Position numbers and translations under genes: made by a program. A stretch of DNA of 62,810 nt, taken from NCBI GenBank assembly GCA_016839655.1, contig JAEOTW010000291.1, positions 1-62,810 of the forward strand, given 5' to 3'. Origin of the DNA: Promethearchaeota archaeon (GTDB lineage: Archaea; Asgardarchaeota; Lokiarchaeia; Sigynarchaeales; SOKP01). Shown here piece after piece: positions 55,662-62,810 of this stretch. Position 1 is the first letter of the stretch; every line of letters begins with the position of its first letter. The notes below the pieces were generated by a model. That model saw nothing but the letters and a program-made list of their open reading frames with translations, was not told the DNA's origin and did not search any database.

Positions 55662-55738
55662 TTCTAAGCATTTTTTTAATTTATTTTTTCTTCTTATTTT
55701 TCTTTTAATATTTTTGCGATATTTTGGGTTAATTCACA
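55650..55738. repeat. Thermosome-like 3' element and repeat R3
   Basis: 55650-55707 copies the thermosome 3' end. 55676-55738 is repeat R3, whose minus-strand reading CELTQNIAKILKEK-stop (TAA 55694-55696) is a third, shorter copy of the small gene tail, cut off at about 55738. Confidence 0.6.
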
Positions 55739-55896
55739 AAAGAGTTAAGTTTAAATATAATTCAAAACAAAAATGTGTGCAAATCCAATTTTTACCCTTA
55801 AATAAGGTAAAAAGGATAAGATCTAAATAAAAAATTTTAAGGTTTAAAAATATCGAATTAATTTAAGAGCAAAAATCAAAACCTTAGGTATTAAAA

Positions 55897-56748
55897 ATGA
55901 AAAAGACAATTAATAAAAAATACTATATATTCATCTCGGTGTTTTTTGTCATCTTGTTTTTACAAATGCAAACAGTCAAGGCGCAAGACATAGTAGGCTA
56001 TAATAAAGGGGTAGGAGCTGTGGCTTATGATTCAAGCAAAGACGATTTAGCAATTTCCCATAAAACACTTGTCCTATTTGATAATTCAAATGACAATCTG
56101 TTTCAATTGCAATTTTCTACTCTGACCGCTTTAAATCCCGATCGAGATTATTACGCTGACAATTCATGGTGGATATTCAGAGATGTAAGAAGTGAATGGT
56201 ATTACATCCAGTATGCAAAAATCGAAATAAAATTGCAGCATATTCTATTTGACAGATTTTCAGGGACCTATGAATCATCATTTTATTCCGGTGATATTCT
56301 TCCAGACTTAGCAAAATCTGTCACTGTTGGTGGTGGGCAAAGTAATGATGAGGCGGAGTGGTTATATGATTTCATGATCGGCGAATTGTTAGGGGAAATT
56401 CCATATATAGGGACTATCGCTAGTTTTTTATTCACACTTTATTCTGAATCAGTTCCCCAGGGTGATAGCTACACTGAAGGAACTACAAGTACATCACGCT
56501 GGTGGAAGTATACATATAAAGAAAGTACATACGATGATGAACTGGGATTATTTATATTATGTCAACCGACTCAAGATATCCCTAAAGGTATAATTACAAC
56601 ATATTACAAAAATTATCATAGATTATACATTACATACACTATAGGAGTTAAAACCAAGTTTATACATGACAGTTGGATCTTCGGACTTAAAATTGGTGCG
56701 ATTTTAAATGAATTCTCAGTTACACGGTCGATTCAAATAGATTTCTGA
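55897..56748 (+). CDS. Secreted hypothetical protein
   Basis: A 283-residue exported protein. The signal peptide is clear: basic KKTINKKYY, hydrophobic IFISVFFVILFLQM, and cleavage after VKA (about residue 30). The mature part is rich in aromatic residues, with strands in both halves and one hydrophobic helix (LLGEIPYIGTIASFLFTLY, about 164-182). No catalytic motif and no family recognised. It closes the accessory block of secreted and membrane proteins between the thermosome and the metallo-hydrolase. Confidence 0.6.
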   Translation: MKKTINKKYYIFISVFFVILFLQMQTVKAQDIVGYNKGVGAVAYDSSKDDLAISHKTLVLFDNSNDNLFQLQFSTLTALNPDRDYYADNSWWIFRDVRSEWYYIQYAKIEIKLQHILFDRFSGTYESSFYSGDILPDLAKSVTVGGGQSNDEAEWLYDFMIGELLGEIPYIGTIASFLFTLYSESVPQGDSYTEGTTSTSRWWKYTYKESTYDDELGLFILCQPTQDIPKGIITTYYKNYHRLYITYTIGVKTKFIHDSWIFGLKIGAILNEFSVTRSIQIDF

Positions 56749-56960
56749 AATACTAAATCCAATTATAAATCTTATTAATAACTTTTTTTTTATTTTATCT
56801 AAAGTGTTTTGTTATGGAAATGGAAATAAAGGATACGTAAGCCATTTGAATAAGATATTTTCATATTAACATTCAGGTATTCCAAAATTTTTTTAGATGT
56901 GAAAAATTGGGTTTATTTTATAGTTTATTCGAAATTCTAAAATTTTTAATGGAGATTATA

Positions 56961-58544
56961 ATGGAAATAGAAATATTCGGTGGGATAAACGAGATTGGTG
57001 GAAATAAAGTTTTTTTAGCTGCTGGGGATAAAAAATTTCTTTTTGACTTTGGGCTTTCATTTAATGAAAGTAGTCAATACTTTTCAGAATTTTTAAGCCC
57101 ACGCAGGTTTAATGGAATTATAGATTATCTATACTTAGGATTAATCCCCCCTTTAAATAATTTATATAGGAATGATTTTGTTGAGCCCTTTAAGACAATT
57201 CTAGAAAAGGAGCCTTTCAATATACTTAGTTCTGATAAAAATTTAATTGAAGCTGCTTTTCTAACTCATGCTCATATGGATCATTATAAATTCTTTGGCT
57301 TTCTGAAGCAAAAGACACCAATTTATATGAATTGGATCACAGAGACGATCATTGATTATCTGTCTAATACATCTGTGGATACTCTGATCCCTGAAATTTT
57401 AAACTTTTATGAAGCTTTTAAAATGGTACCAAAGAAAAAGCAAAGTAAAGAAGGAGAAGTAGAATTTAAGCGTGCAAAAAAGCCAGATTATAAAGATAAT
57501 AAAATAAAAAGACAAATTAAAATAATTGATAAAGAAAAGCCTTCTATTTTTAAATCATCCAAAGGAGATGTTTCCATTACTCAATATACAGTTGATCATT
57601 CTATTCCAGGAGCTTGTGCCTATGTAATAGAGCATGATGGTAGAAGTATTATTTACACAGGTGATTTTAGACGACATGGATTCCATAGTGATTGGGTTGA
57701 TAAGTTTATTGAACACGCTCATATTTCTAATCCAATTGCAATTGTTACAGAGGGGACAAGAATACCTAAAATCGAGGATTTTAAAAGTGGTAAGTATAAG
57801 AGTGAAGATCAAACTGAAGGAGATGTAGAATTTCGTTCGAGAGATATAATAAGAAGGCATCCTGGATTATTAATTGTAAATTTTCCCACAAGAAATCTAG
57901 ACCGAATATTACTATACTATAATTTAACAAGGAAGTATGACAGAATATTTGCTGTAACTCCAAAGACATTCCTTTTAATTGATAGTTTTAGATCAAAATT
58001 AGATAACATGGAAGAAAAAGTAATCCAAGATTTTTATTCTGATTATAATTTTCCGGAATTTAGTGATGAGTACTTTAAAATATATTTACCAAGAAAGGGA
58101 TGGGGAAGATTTGAAAGTATGGATTATAAAGGATACCAAAAGTTAATTTTTGACAATGTTGATTACATCACATATAAAGACATACAAAATGAACCTGAAA
58201 GGTATCTTATTTATTTGGATTACTATATGTTAGGAGAATTAATTGATTTGAACCTAGAGCCGAATAGTGTAATATATATTAATTCCACAACTGACCCTTT
58301 TACAGAGGAGATGGAGATTAAAGAAGAGAAACTAAATGCATGGTTAAAGCGATTTGGAATCTTAAAAACCGAAACAATTCATTCATCAGGGCACTGCAAT
58401 GTTGATGATCTAATAAATGCGCTTCAAAAGATTGATGCTGATAATATAATACCGATCCATACTGAACATCCAGAGACTTTTGAAGAATTTGGTCTATCTG
58501 GAAAGATTATTATTCCCGAGAAACAAAAACAATATATTTTTTAA
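56961..58544 (+). CDS. Beta-CASP metallo-beta-lactamase fold protein, RNase J-like
   Basis: A 527-residue metallo-hydrolase. It starts MEIEIFGGINEIGGNKVFLAAG, as RNase J proteins do (GGINEIG). Zinc motifs are FLTHAHMDH (about 107-115), VDHSIPGACAYVIE, YTGDFRRHG and, near the C-terminus, HSSGHCNVDDLINALQ and IPIHTEHP. A beta-CASP region lies between. It should cut RNA or DNA, or be a related phosphoesterase. An insertion of Lys-rich residues (about 165-200) is unusual. ATG at 56961 is chosen because GGAGAT lies just upstream. The stop is 23 bases before the WD40-TIR gene, so they are probably co-transcribed. Confidence 0.8.
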   Translation: MEIEIFGGINEIGGNKVFLAAGDKKFLFDFGLSFNESSQYFSEFLSPRRFNGIIDYLYLGLIPPLNNLYRNDFVEPFKTILEKEPFNILSSDKNLIEAAFLTHAHMDHYKFFGFLKQKTPIYMNWITETIIDYLSNTSVDTLIPEILNFYEAFKMVPKKKQSKEGEVEFKRAKKPDYKDNKIKRQIKIIDKEKPSIFKSSKGDVSITQYTVDHSIPGACAYVIEHDGRSIIYTGDFRRHGFHSDWVDKFIEHAHISNPIAIVTEGTRIPKIEDFKSGKYKSEDQTEGDVEFRSRDIIRRHPGLLIVNFPTRNLDRILLYYNLTRKYDRIFAVTPKTFLLIDSFRSKLDNMEEKVIQDFYSDYNFPEFSDEYFKIYLPRKGWGRFESMDYKGYQKLIFDNVDYITYKDIQNEPERYLIYLDYYMLGELIDLNLEPNSVIYINSTTDPFTEEMEIKEEKLNAWLKRFGILKTETIHSSGHCNVDDLINALQKIDADNIIPIHTEHPETFEEFGLSGKIIIPEKQKQYIF

Positions 58545-58567
58545 AAAAATTGTGATGGTAATATTTA

Positions 58568-59971
58568 ATGGGACAGCTAAATTACAGTATTCCTGAAGGA
58601 GAGATGCCCAAAATTAAAGGGTTATTGAAAGAATACAGACCACATGAAGAGACTATTTATTCTCTTGTAATTACACCAGATAGGAAGTACATAATAACCG
58701 GGTCATTCGATAAATCTATAAAAGTTTGGGAGCTCGAGTCAGGTAATTCACTTCATACTCTCGAAGCTCATGAGCAGGAAGTAACTGCGGTGAATATTTC
58801 TTCAGATGGAAGTAAAATTATCACGGGTTCTGAAGATAAAACAGTAAAATTATGGAAATTGGAAACAGGTAATATGCTGAGGAACTTTACAGGACATAAT
58901 GGAGCAATTTTTGGTGTTGTAATGACACCGAATGATAAATATATTATAAGTATTTCAGAAGATAAGACGGCAAAAATATGGAATTGGCATAATAAAAGTC
59001 TATTAAGAACATTAGAGGGGCACAATTTTAGTATTAACTCTGTCGATGTTTCTCCAGACGGTAAAACAATAGCAACGAGTGGTGAAAAAAGCATAAAAGT
59101 TTGGAGTTGGGGAAATAAAGAACCTTCCTTTTCTCTGGAAGGTCATAATTTTACGGTTAGATCAATTGCAATATGTTCTAGAGGAGAATATCTTGTTTCT
59201 GGTTCTTATGACCAAACAATTAAAATTTGGAGTTTGGAAAACCAAAGTTTGATTAAAACACTCGAAGGTCATAAGGGAGGTATTAATTCTGTAGCATTTT
59301 CGGATGACCGAAATTTTGTAGCATCAGGATCTGGTGATAAATCACTTATTGTTTGGGATCTAAATAATGGTTCTAAATTTGGTCCTTTTCTACATGATAA
59401 TTACGTTCAGTGTGTAAAATTTATACCAAATTCTCATCTTGTAGTGACTGGGGATTATAATGGAATAGTTAGAGTGTGGGATCCATGTAATGAATATTTA
59501 AACTTGAATTCAGCACTGCATCCTGAAGATCAGATCACAGATTTAACTGAGGCGAGTTCTACTAAATTAACTATCTTTATTAGTTATGCCACATCAGAAT
59601 CTAAAAAATTTGAAATTCCTAGTGTAGCTCGGTTACTGAATGTTAATTATCCTGATATAGAAAAGGTATTATACTGGGAAGAAGATATGGATGACGATAT
59701 ATACGTCTATATGAATGATAACTTAGCATTAGCTGATGTTGTCTTAGTTTTTTGTTCAGAAAATTCAAGCAAATCTGAAGCAGTAAGAACTGAATGGATG
59801 GCGGCTCATAAAATGAAGAAAAAAATAATTCCGGTTTTTGAAAAGGAAGAAGACATTCCCCCATTATTAACAACAAAACTAGGAATTAGTTTCAAACCAA
59901 ATGATTTGAAAGGTTTTATACAAGAATTGCATTCTCTAATACAAAAAAAAGCAAAAAGTGTAAAGAAATAG
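58568..59971 (+). CDS. WD40 repeat - TIR domain fusion protein
   Basis: A 467-residue protein. Residues about 22-320 form seven WD40 repeats with classic SGSYDQTIKIWSLEN and TGSEDKTVKLWKLET ends, a full propeller. Residues about 335-455 are a TIR_2-like domain: LTIFISYATSES, then LYWEEDMDDDIYVYMNDNLALADVVLVFCSENSSKS, with Glu409 in RTEWMAAHKMKKKIIPVF at the position of the catalytic Glu of NAD-cleaving TIRs. Sensor-TIR fusions are common in prokaryotic immune systems, so it may sense a trigger by the propeller and degrade NAD. Adjacent to the beta-CASP hydrolase gene. Confidence 0.88.
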   Translation: MGQLNYSIPEGEMPKIKGLLKEYRPHEETIYSLVITPDRKYIITGSFDKSIKVWELESGNSLHTLEAHEQEVTAVNISSDGSKIITGSEDKTVKLWKLETGNMLRNFTGHNGAIFGVVMTPNDKYIISISEDKTAKIWNWHNKSLLRTLEGHNFSINSVDVSPDGKTIATSGEKSIKVWSWGNKEPSFSLEGHNFTVRSIAICSRGEYLVSGSYDQTIKIWSLENQSLIKTLEGHKGGINSVAFSDDRNFVASGSGDKSLIVWDLNNGSKFGPFLHDNYVQCVKFIPNSHLVVTGDYNGIVRVWDPCNEYLNLNSALHPEDQITDLTEASSTKLTIFISYATSESKKFEIPSVARLLNVNYPDIEKVLYWEEDMDDDIYVYMNDNLALADVVLVFCSENSSKSEAVRTEWMAAHKMKKKIIPVFEKEEDIPPLLTTKLGISFKPNDLKGFIQELHSLIQKKAKSVKK

Positions 59972-60107
59972 AAGTTTAATGTTTTTTCTATATTCCTAGA
60001 ATAAGTTTTTATTTTTCTATTGTTAATATCATATCTGTAAAAAATTAAAATTTTTATATAAGATAATTTAAAAAAAAAATAAGAGAAAACTTATTCAATT
60101 TTGAAAA

Positions 60108-60569
60108 ATGGCGGTTTTAGAAGTTGGTATTAATATAGGTATGAAAAATCTAGTTGAAATCAAGTATTATTCAGCTTCAGATAACATATTAGATCCTGAT
60201 ATCCGTGCCAAATTTCTAAGTGGATTAAAAAGTTGTTTTACTGAAGTTTTTGGGGATAAAATAAATGTCATCTCTCTTCTAAATTTTGAAATTGTCTGTT
60301 ATTTTAAAATGGTTGAATTTCCAGGCCAAGAAGATAATAAAACTCAGCCTTTATTATCCTTTGCTATTATTGAAAAAGGAACCGATCACACTTTTGTGAA
60401 ACAACATCTGAAGGAAATATTAGCACAATTTCTCAATCGTTATCCAGTTAATGATATTTTTAAAAGAAAATCTAAATACTTTAAAGATTTTAGTTATCGT
60501 ATAGATGAAATTCTTGGAGATTTAAGATTAAAAATTGAAGATCGCATAAGATCAGTATTTGGAGATTAA
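60108..60569 (+). CDS. Longin/roadblock-like small protein
   Basis: A 153-residue soluble protein. The order of elements (LVEIKYYSAS, helix RAKFLSGLKSCFTEVF, strands KINVISLLNFEIVCYFKMVEF and PLLSFAIIEKGT, helix VKQHLKEILAQFLNRYP) fits a longin- or roadblock-like fold, followed by a helical tail (YRIDEILGDLRLKIEDRI). The opening MAVLEVGINIG is echoed in the MAVLEIVF start of the convergent membrane protein, probably by chance. It converges on the membrane protein gene at 60589, which ends in a similar domain. Function unknown. Confidence 0.5.
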   Translation: MAVLEVGINIGMKNLVEIKYYSASDNILDPDIRAKFLSGLKSCFTEVFGDKINVISLLNFEIVCYFKMVEFPGQEDNKTQPLLSFAIIEKGTDHTFVKQHLKEILAQFLNRYPVNDIFKRKSKYFKDFSYRIDEILGDLRLKIEDRIRSVFGD

Positions 60570-60588
60570 ATGAAATAAAAAAAAGGGT

Positions 60589-62805
60589 TTATTCTTCCTT
60601 AAATATATCTTCTACTAATCTATCATTTAGCTCTTTTTTGAAAAGTGCAAGTGATCCAGTCCAATCTTTTAACACATCTGCATATTGATTTTCAAAATTT
60701 TTAACAAATTCCTTTAAAGGAGTCCTAACTTCAGTAGTTTGATTTCCTTTAATAAATAAAGCTCCGAAAATTCGATTTCCATATTCTAATAGAATAGTGA
60801 TATCCCCGTGATCAATTTTTTTCAAAGCTTCTGTGGATCTTGTCATTTCCTTTATGAAGGAAGTAATTGCAGAAAACATTCCTGACACTAATCCTGGATC
60901 CTGCTCTGTATCTCTTTTAAAAGCATAATTATACACTCCTCGTCCATCATCATAAATAATATAGAGTCCTTGTTTTTCTACTGGTTCAAATACATAACTT
61001 ACTTCAGGGCTTAATATATTAACTAAATTATTTTTATAAAGATATCTCAGTGTGAAGTAAAATCTTTTCATCTCATTTTCATCAACAGGCTTTAATTCTT
61101 CAAGTAACTTATCATCTTCTATTTTTTGCATTATACTTTTTATTTCTTCTCGCTCTTGATCAATATCTTCTAATTCAATATCTTCACGCCTAGCGATTAA
61201 ATACTCATCTTCGTTTTTAGCGTAATCATCATATATGGGAAAATCTTTAACGGTAGAATAGATAATCTTTTTAATATGATCATCATCCATAATTATGTTT
61301 TTGACTTTAAATTCCTTTTTGAAATAGTAGATTATTAGGCTCCACAGTATAATATTAAAAATGTAACGTGTGCCAATATACGGAGCTGCTAAAATATTTA
61401 GAAAATCCGGGAGATTTGCCTCTAGACTTGCTGTTCTCAAAGTATAGAAATTAAAACCAAAGACAGTAGTAAAACTAGTCTTTCCAGTTAACCAATAAAG
61501 GTCTCCACTCCAAAAGATAAAAATTATTGAGAGGGTTATAATTATTGGTAAATATATAGATATGCCTAATCCTATACTTTTCAAAAATTTCAGTCCATAA
61601 GCTAAAAATATTGTCATGACGACAGCGGGCATTACTTCTGATATTAAGATACCATAAATGATTAATAGATCAAACTGTAATATTTGAAAGAGATTAGGAT
61701 CAGTAGTTAAGAATTCTCCTGCTGAATATATGGCAGCTTCTTCTAAAGACCCTGGTTCGCCGAAAAGAGGAGTATATATAAAACTTGAGAATATTAAGTT
61801 TAGTAGAAAGTAGCTTACTATAGCTAAAGCCCCAAAGATTAACATATAATAAAAGTTTTTAGTATTTACTTTCCTGGTTTTTCTATTTTTCCACCAATTA
61901 ATAAGTTTAACAAATATTAAAATGGAAATTGGTTCAAAGATATCAAGGAATAGAACAAATATGACTGAGGCCATTATGAAATACGCAAAGAAGTAAATAA
62001 TTATAACAATTGATCCTTCATATAATAACCCGAATAGTATAATCGAAAAAATTGACATTGGTGCTCCTATCGTATAAAGACTTTTATAAGTTTGTTCTCT
62101 TATTTGTTCCCCAAAAAATCTTCCCTTTAACGCAATTTGACTTGAAAAAAGTATTTCGATACTAAAGATAAAGATTGCTAAATATACAAATAGTATTTCC
62201 AAAAAATATCCTAAGGATGTTTCTCCTGATGTTAACGATTCCTCAGTTAAACCAGAGATTTGGAGTATGACTTGCATTAAATAAAGAGATATTGGGAGCA
62301 ATACTATCATTAATTTAAGAATTTGTTTTTCACGAGACCAATTATTTCTAAGTAGTGCTTTTTTAGTTTTTTGTATTGGACTATCTTTTATTTCATAACT
62401 TATTTGGTTTAAATTAGAACTTAATGAACCCTCTTCTTTTCTTAGTCTATTCCATAAGAATAATATTGAAATAAACGGCGCAACCAAAAATATAAATGGT
62501 AAAGTCGTGATAGGATATGAGAAAAACTGCATTATTAATGAACCTAAATGTGTGAAAATATAAGCCATTCCGTATGCAATATTACCCTCATCTGCCGGAG
62601 GTACTTGCAATTGATCTGTAGTTTGTCCAACTTGAAATATTATTGGGAGAATCCAGTAGATAACATAAAATACTGTAATACCCAGAATTATTCTTAAATA
62701 TAGTTTACCAAATGTCTTTTTCCATATGAAGAATAAGGGAATAACTAGAATGATAATAGGAAGAGCATTTAATAATATCATGAAAACAATTTCAAGAACT
62801 GCCAA
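60589..62805 (-). CDS. Polytopic membrane protein with cytoplasmic longin-like C-terminal domain
   Basis: A 738-residue protein, possibly cut at its 5' end by the window edge. The first possible start in the window is TTG at 62805, then ATG at 62781. Residues about 1-500 hold 11-12 membrane helices. A charged helical linker (about 510-570, EDIELEDIDQEREEIKSIMQKIEDD) leads to a C-terminal domain (about 585-738) with strand KQGLYIIYDDG, helix GLVSGMFSAITSFIKEMT, strand DITILLEYGNRIFGALFIKG, and helix PLKEFVKNFENQYADVL, the longin/roadblock-like pattern seen at 13256. It may anchor GTPase-type partners to the membrane. Function unknown. Confidence 0.6.
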   Translation of the reverse strand: MAVLEIVFMILLNALPIIILVIPLFFIWKKTFGKLYLRIILGITVFYVIYWILPIIFQVGQTTDQLQVPPADEGNIAYGMAYIFTHLGSLIMQFFSYPITTLPFIFLVAPFISILFLWNRLRKEEGSLSSNLNQISYEIKDSPIQKTKKALLRNNWSREKQILKLMIVLLPISLYLMQVILQISGLTEESLTSGETSLGYFLEILFVYLAIFIFSIEILFSSQIALKGRFFGEQIREQTYKSLYTIGAPMSIFSIILFGLLYEGSIVIIIYFFAYFIMASVIFVLFLDIFEPISILIFVKLINWWKNRKTRKVNTKNFYYMLIFGALAIVSYFLLNLIFSSFIYTPLFGEPGSLEEAAIYSAGEFLTTDPNLFQILQFDLLIIYGILISEVMPAVVMTIFLAYGLKFLKSIGLGISIYLPIIITLSIIFIFWSGDLYWLTGKTSFTTVFGFNFYTLRTASLEANLPDFLNILAAPYIGTRYIFNIILWSLIIYYFKKEFKVKNIIMDDDHIKKIIYSTVKDFPIYDDYAKNEDEYLIARREDIELEDIDQEREEIKSIMQKIEDDKLLEELKPVDENEMKRFYFTLRYLYKNNLVNILSPEVSYVFEPVEKQGLYIIYDDGRGVYNYAFKRDTEQDPGLVSGMFSAITSFIKEMTRSTEALKKIDHGDITILLEYGNRIFGALFIKGNQTTEVRTPLKEFVKNFENQYADVLKDWTGSLALFKKELNDRLVEDIFKEE

Positions 62806-62810
62806 TGTAT

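Noticed and set aside
1..62810. tRNA, rRNA, CRISPR and insertion sequences
   Set aside because: I looked for T-arm motifs, regular spaced repeats, transposase motifs and terminal inverted repeats; none was convincing. A covariance-model scan would be decisive for tRNAs with introns.

Overview
The window is strongly AT-rich chromosomal DNA from an archaeon, most likely an Asgard archaeon (Lokiarchaeia-like). Archaeal markers are a group II chaperonin, Alba, CTP-dependent riboflavin kinase next to RibL-type FAD synthase, archaeal ThrRS and AspRS, Pth2, TruD, type II methionine aminopeptidase, translin and a CDP-alcohol phosphotransferase. Asgard and eukaryote-like markers are a Ras-superfamily GTPase, several longin-like proteins, an Rpn11-like JAMM protease, ribosomal proteins eL38 and eL40, leucine-rich-repeat and WD40 proteins, and a possible BRO1/TPR-type helical protein. 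No rRNA, tRNA, CRISPR array, integrase or transposase was seen.

Layout. 1-7 kb: a coiled-coil protein, a sugar nucleotidyltransferase, an amidase and a minus-strand operon of an NAD-dependent reductase, an SCP2-like protein, an aldehyde dehydrogenase and a second SCP2-like protein. 7-14 kb: methyltransferase, membrane protein, a gene without a normal start, GPH sugar symporter, zinc-ribbon protein, NYN-domain protein, a second nucleotidyltransferase, and a longin-like/winged-helix protein. 14-22.7 kb: a CheR-coiled coil-CheD fusion, archaeal lipid synthesis, ribL-ribK, translin, ThrRS, HAD hydrolase and small GTPase. 22.9-28.5 kb: an envelope block with two paralogous membrane acyltransferase-like genes flanking a GT87-like glycosyltransferase, then a membrane protein with an HTH-membrane regulator. 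28.5-37.6 kb: ATP-grasp ligase, helical protein, IscU-like protein, hydrolase, PRPP synthetase, P-loop kinase, JAMM protease, Alba and a zinc ribbon. 38-50 kb: mainly housekeeping (nucleotidyltransferase, MetAP, AspRS, TruD, Pth2, NusA-like KH protein, eL38, eL40, thermosome), plus an orphan DNA methyltransferase, a longin-like protein and an LRR protein. 50.5-56.7 kb: an accessory stretch with an orphan secreted solute-binding protein, secreted proteins, and a tandemly duplicated, partly decayed module. 56.9-62.8 kb: a beta-CASP metallo-hydrolase directly upstream of a WD40-TIR fusion, a longin-like protein and a large membrane protein with a longin-like tail.

The most notable observations are these. 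At least three reading frames have no ATG, GTG or TTG at the right place but open just upstream of an ATT codon preceded by a Shine-Dalgarno-like sequence, which suggests AUU initiation. The CheR-CheD fusion has lost the CheD nucleophile cysteine. A WD40-TIR protein sits beside a beta-CASP nuclease-like gene. A convergent two-gene module was duplicated and decayed, leaving a truncated membrane protein and three copies of a small gene's tail. ThrRS has Asp at a usual zinc Cys position. A palindrome overlaps the eL40 promoter between eL38 and eL40. All assignments come from reading the sequence and remembered family motifs; no database search was run.
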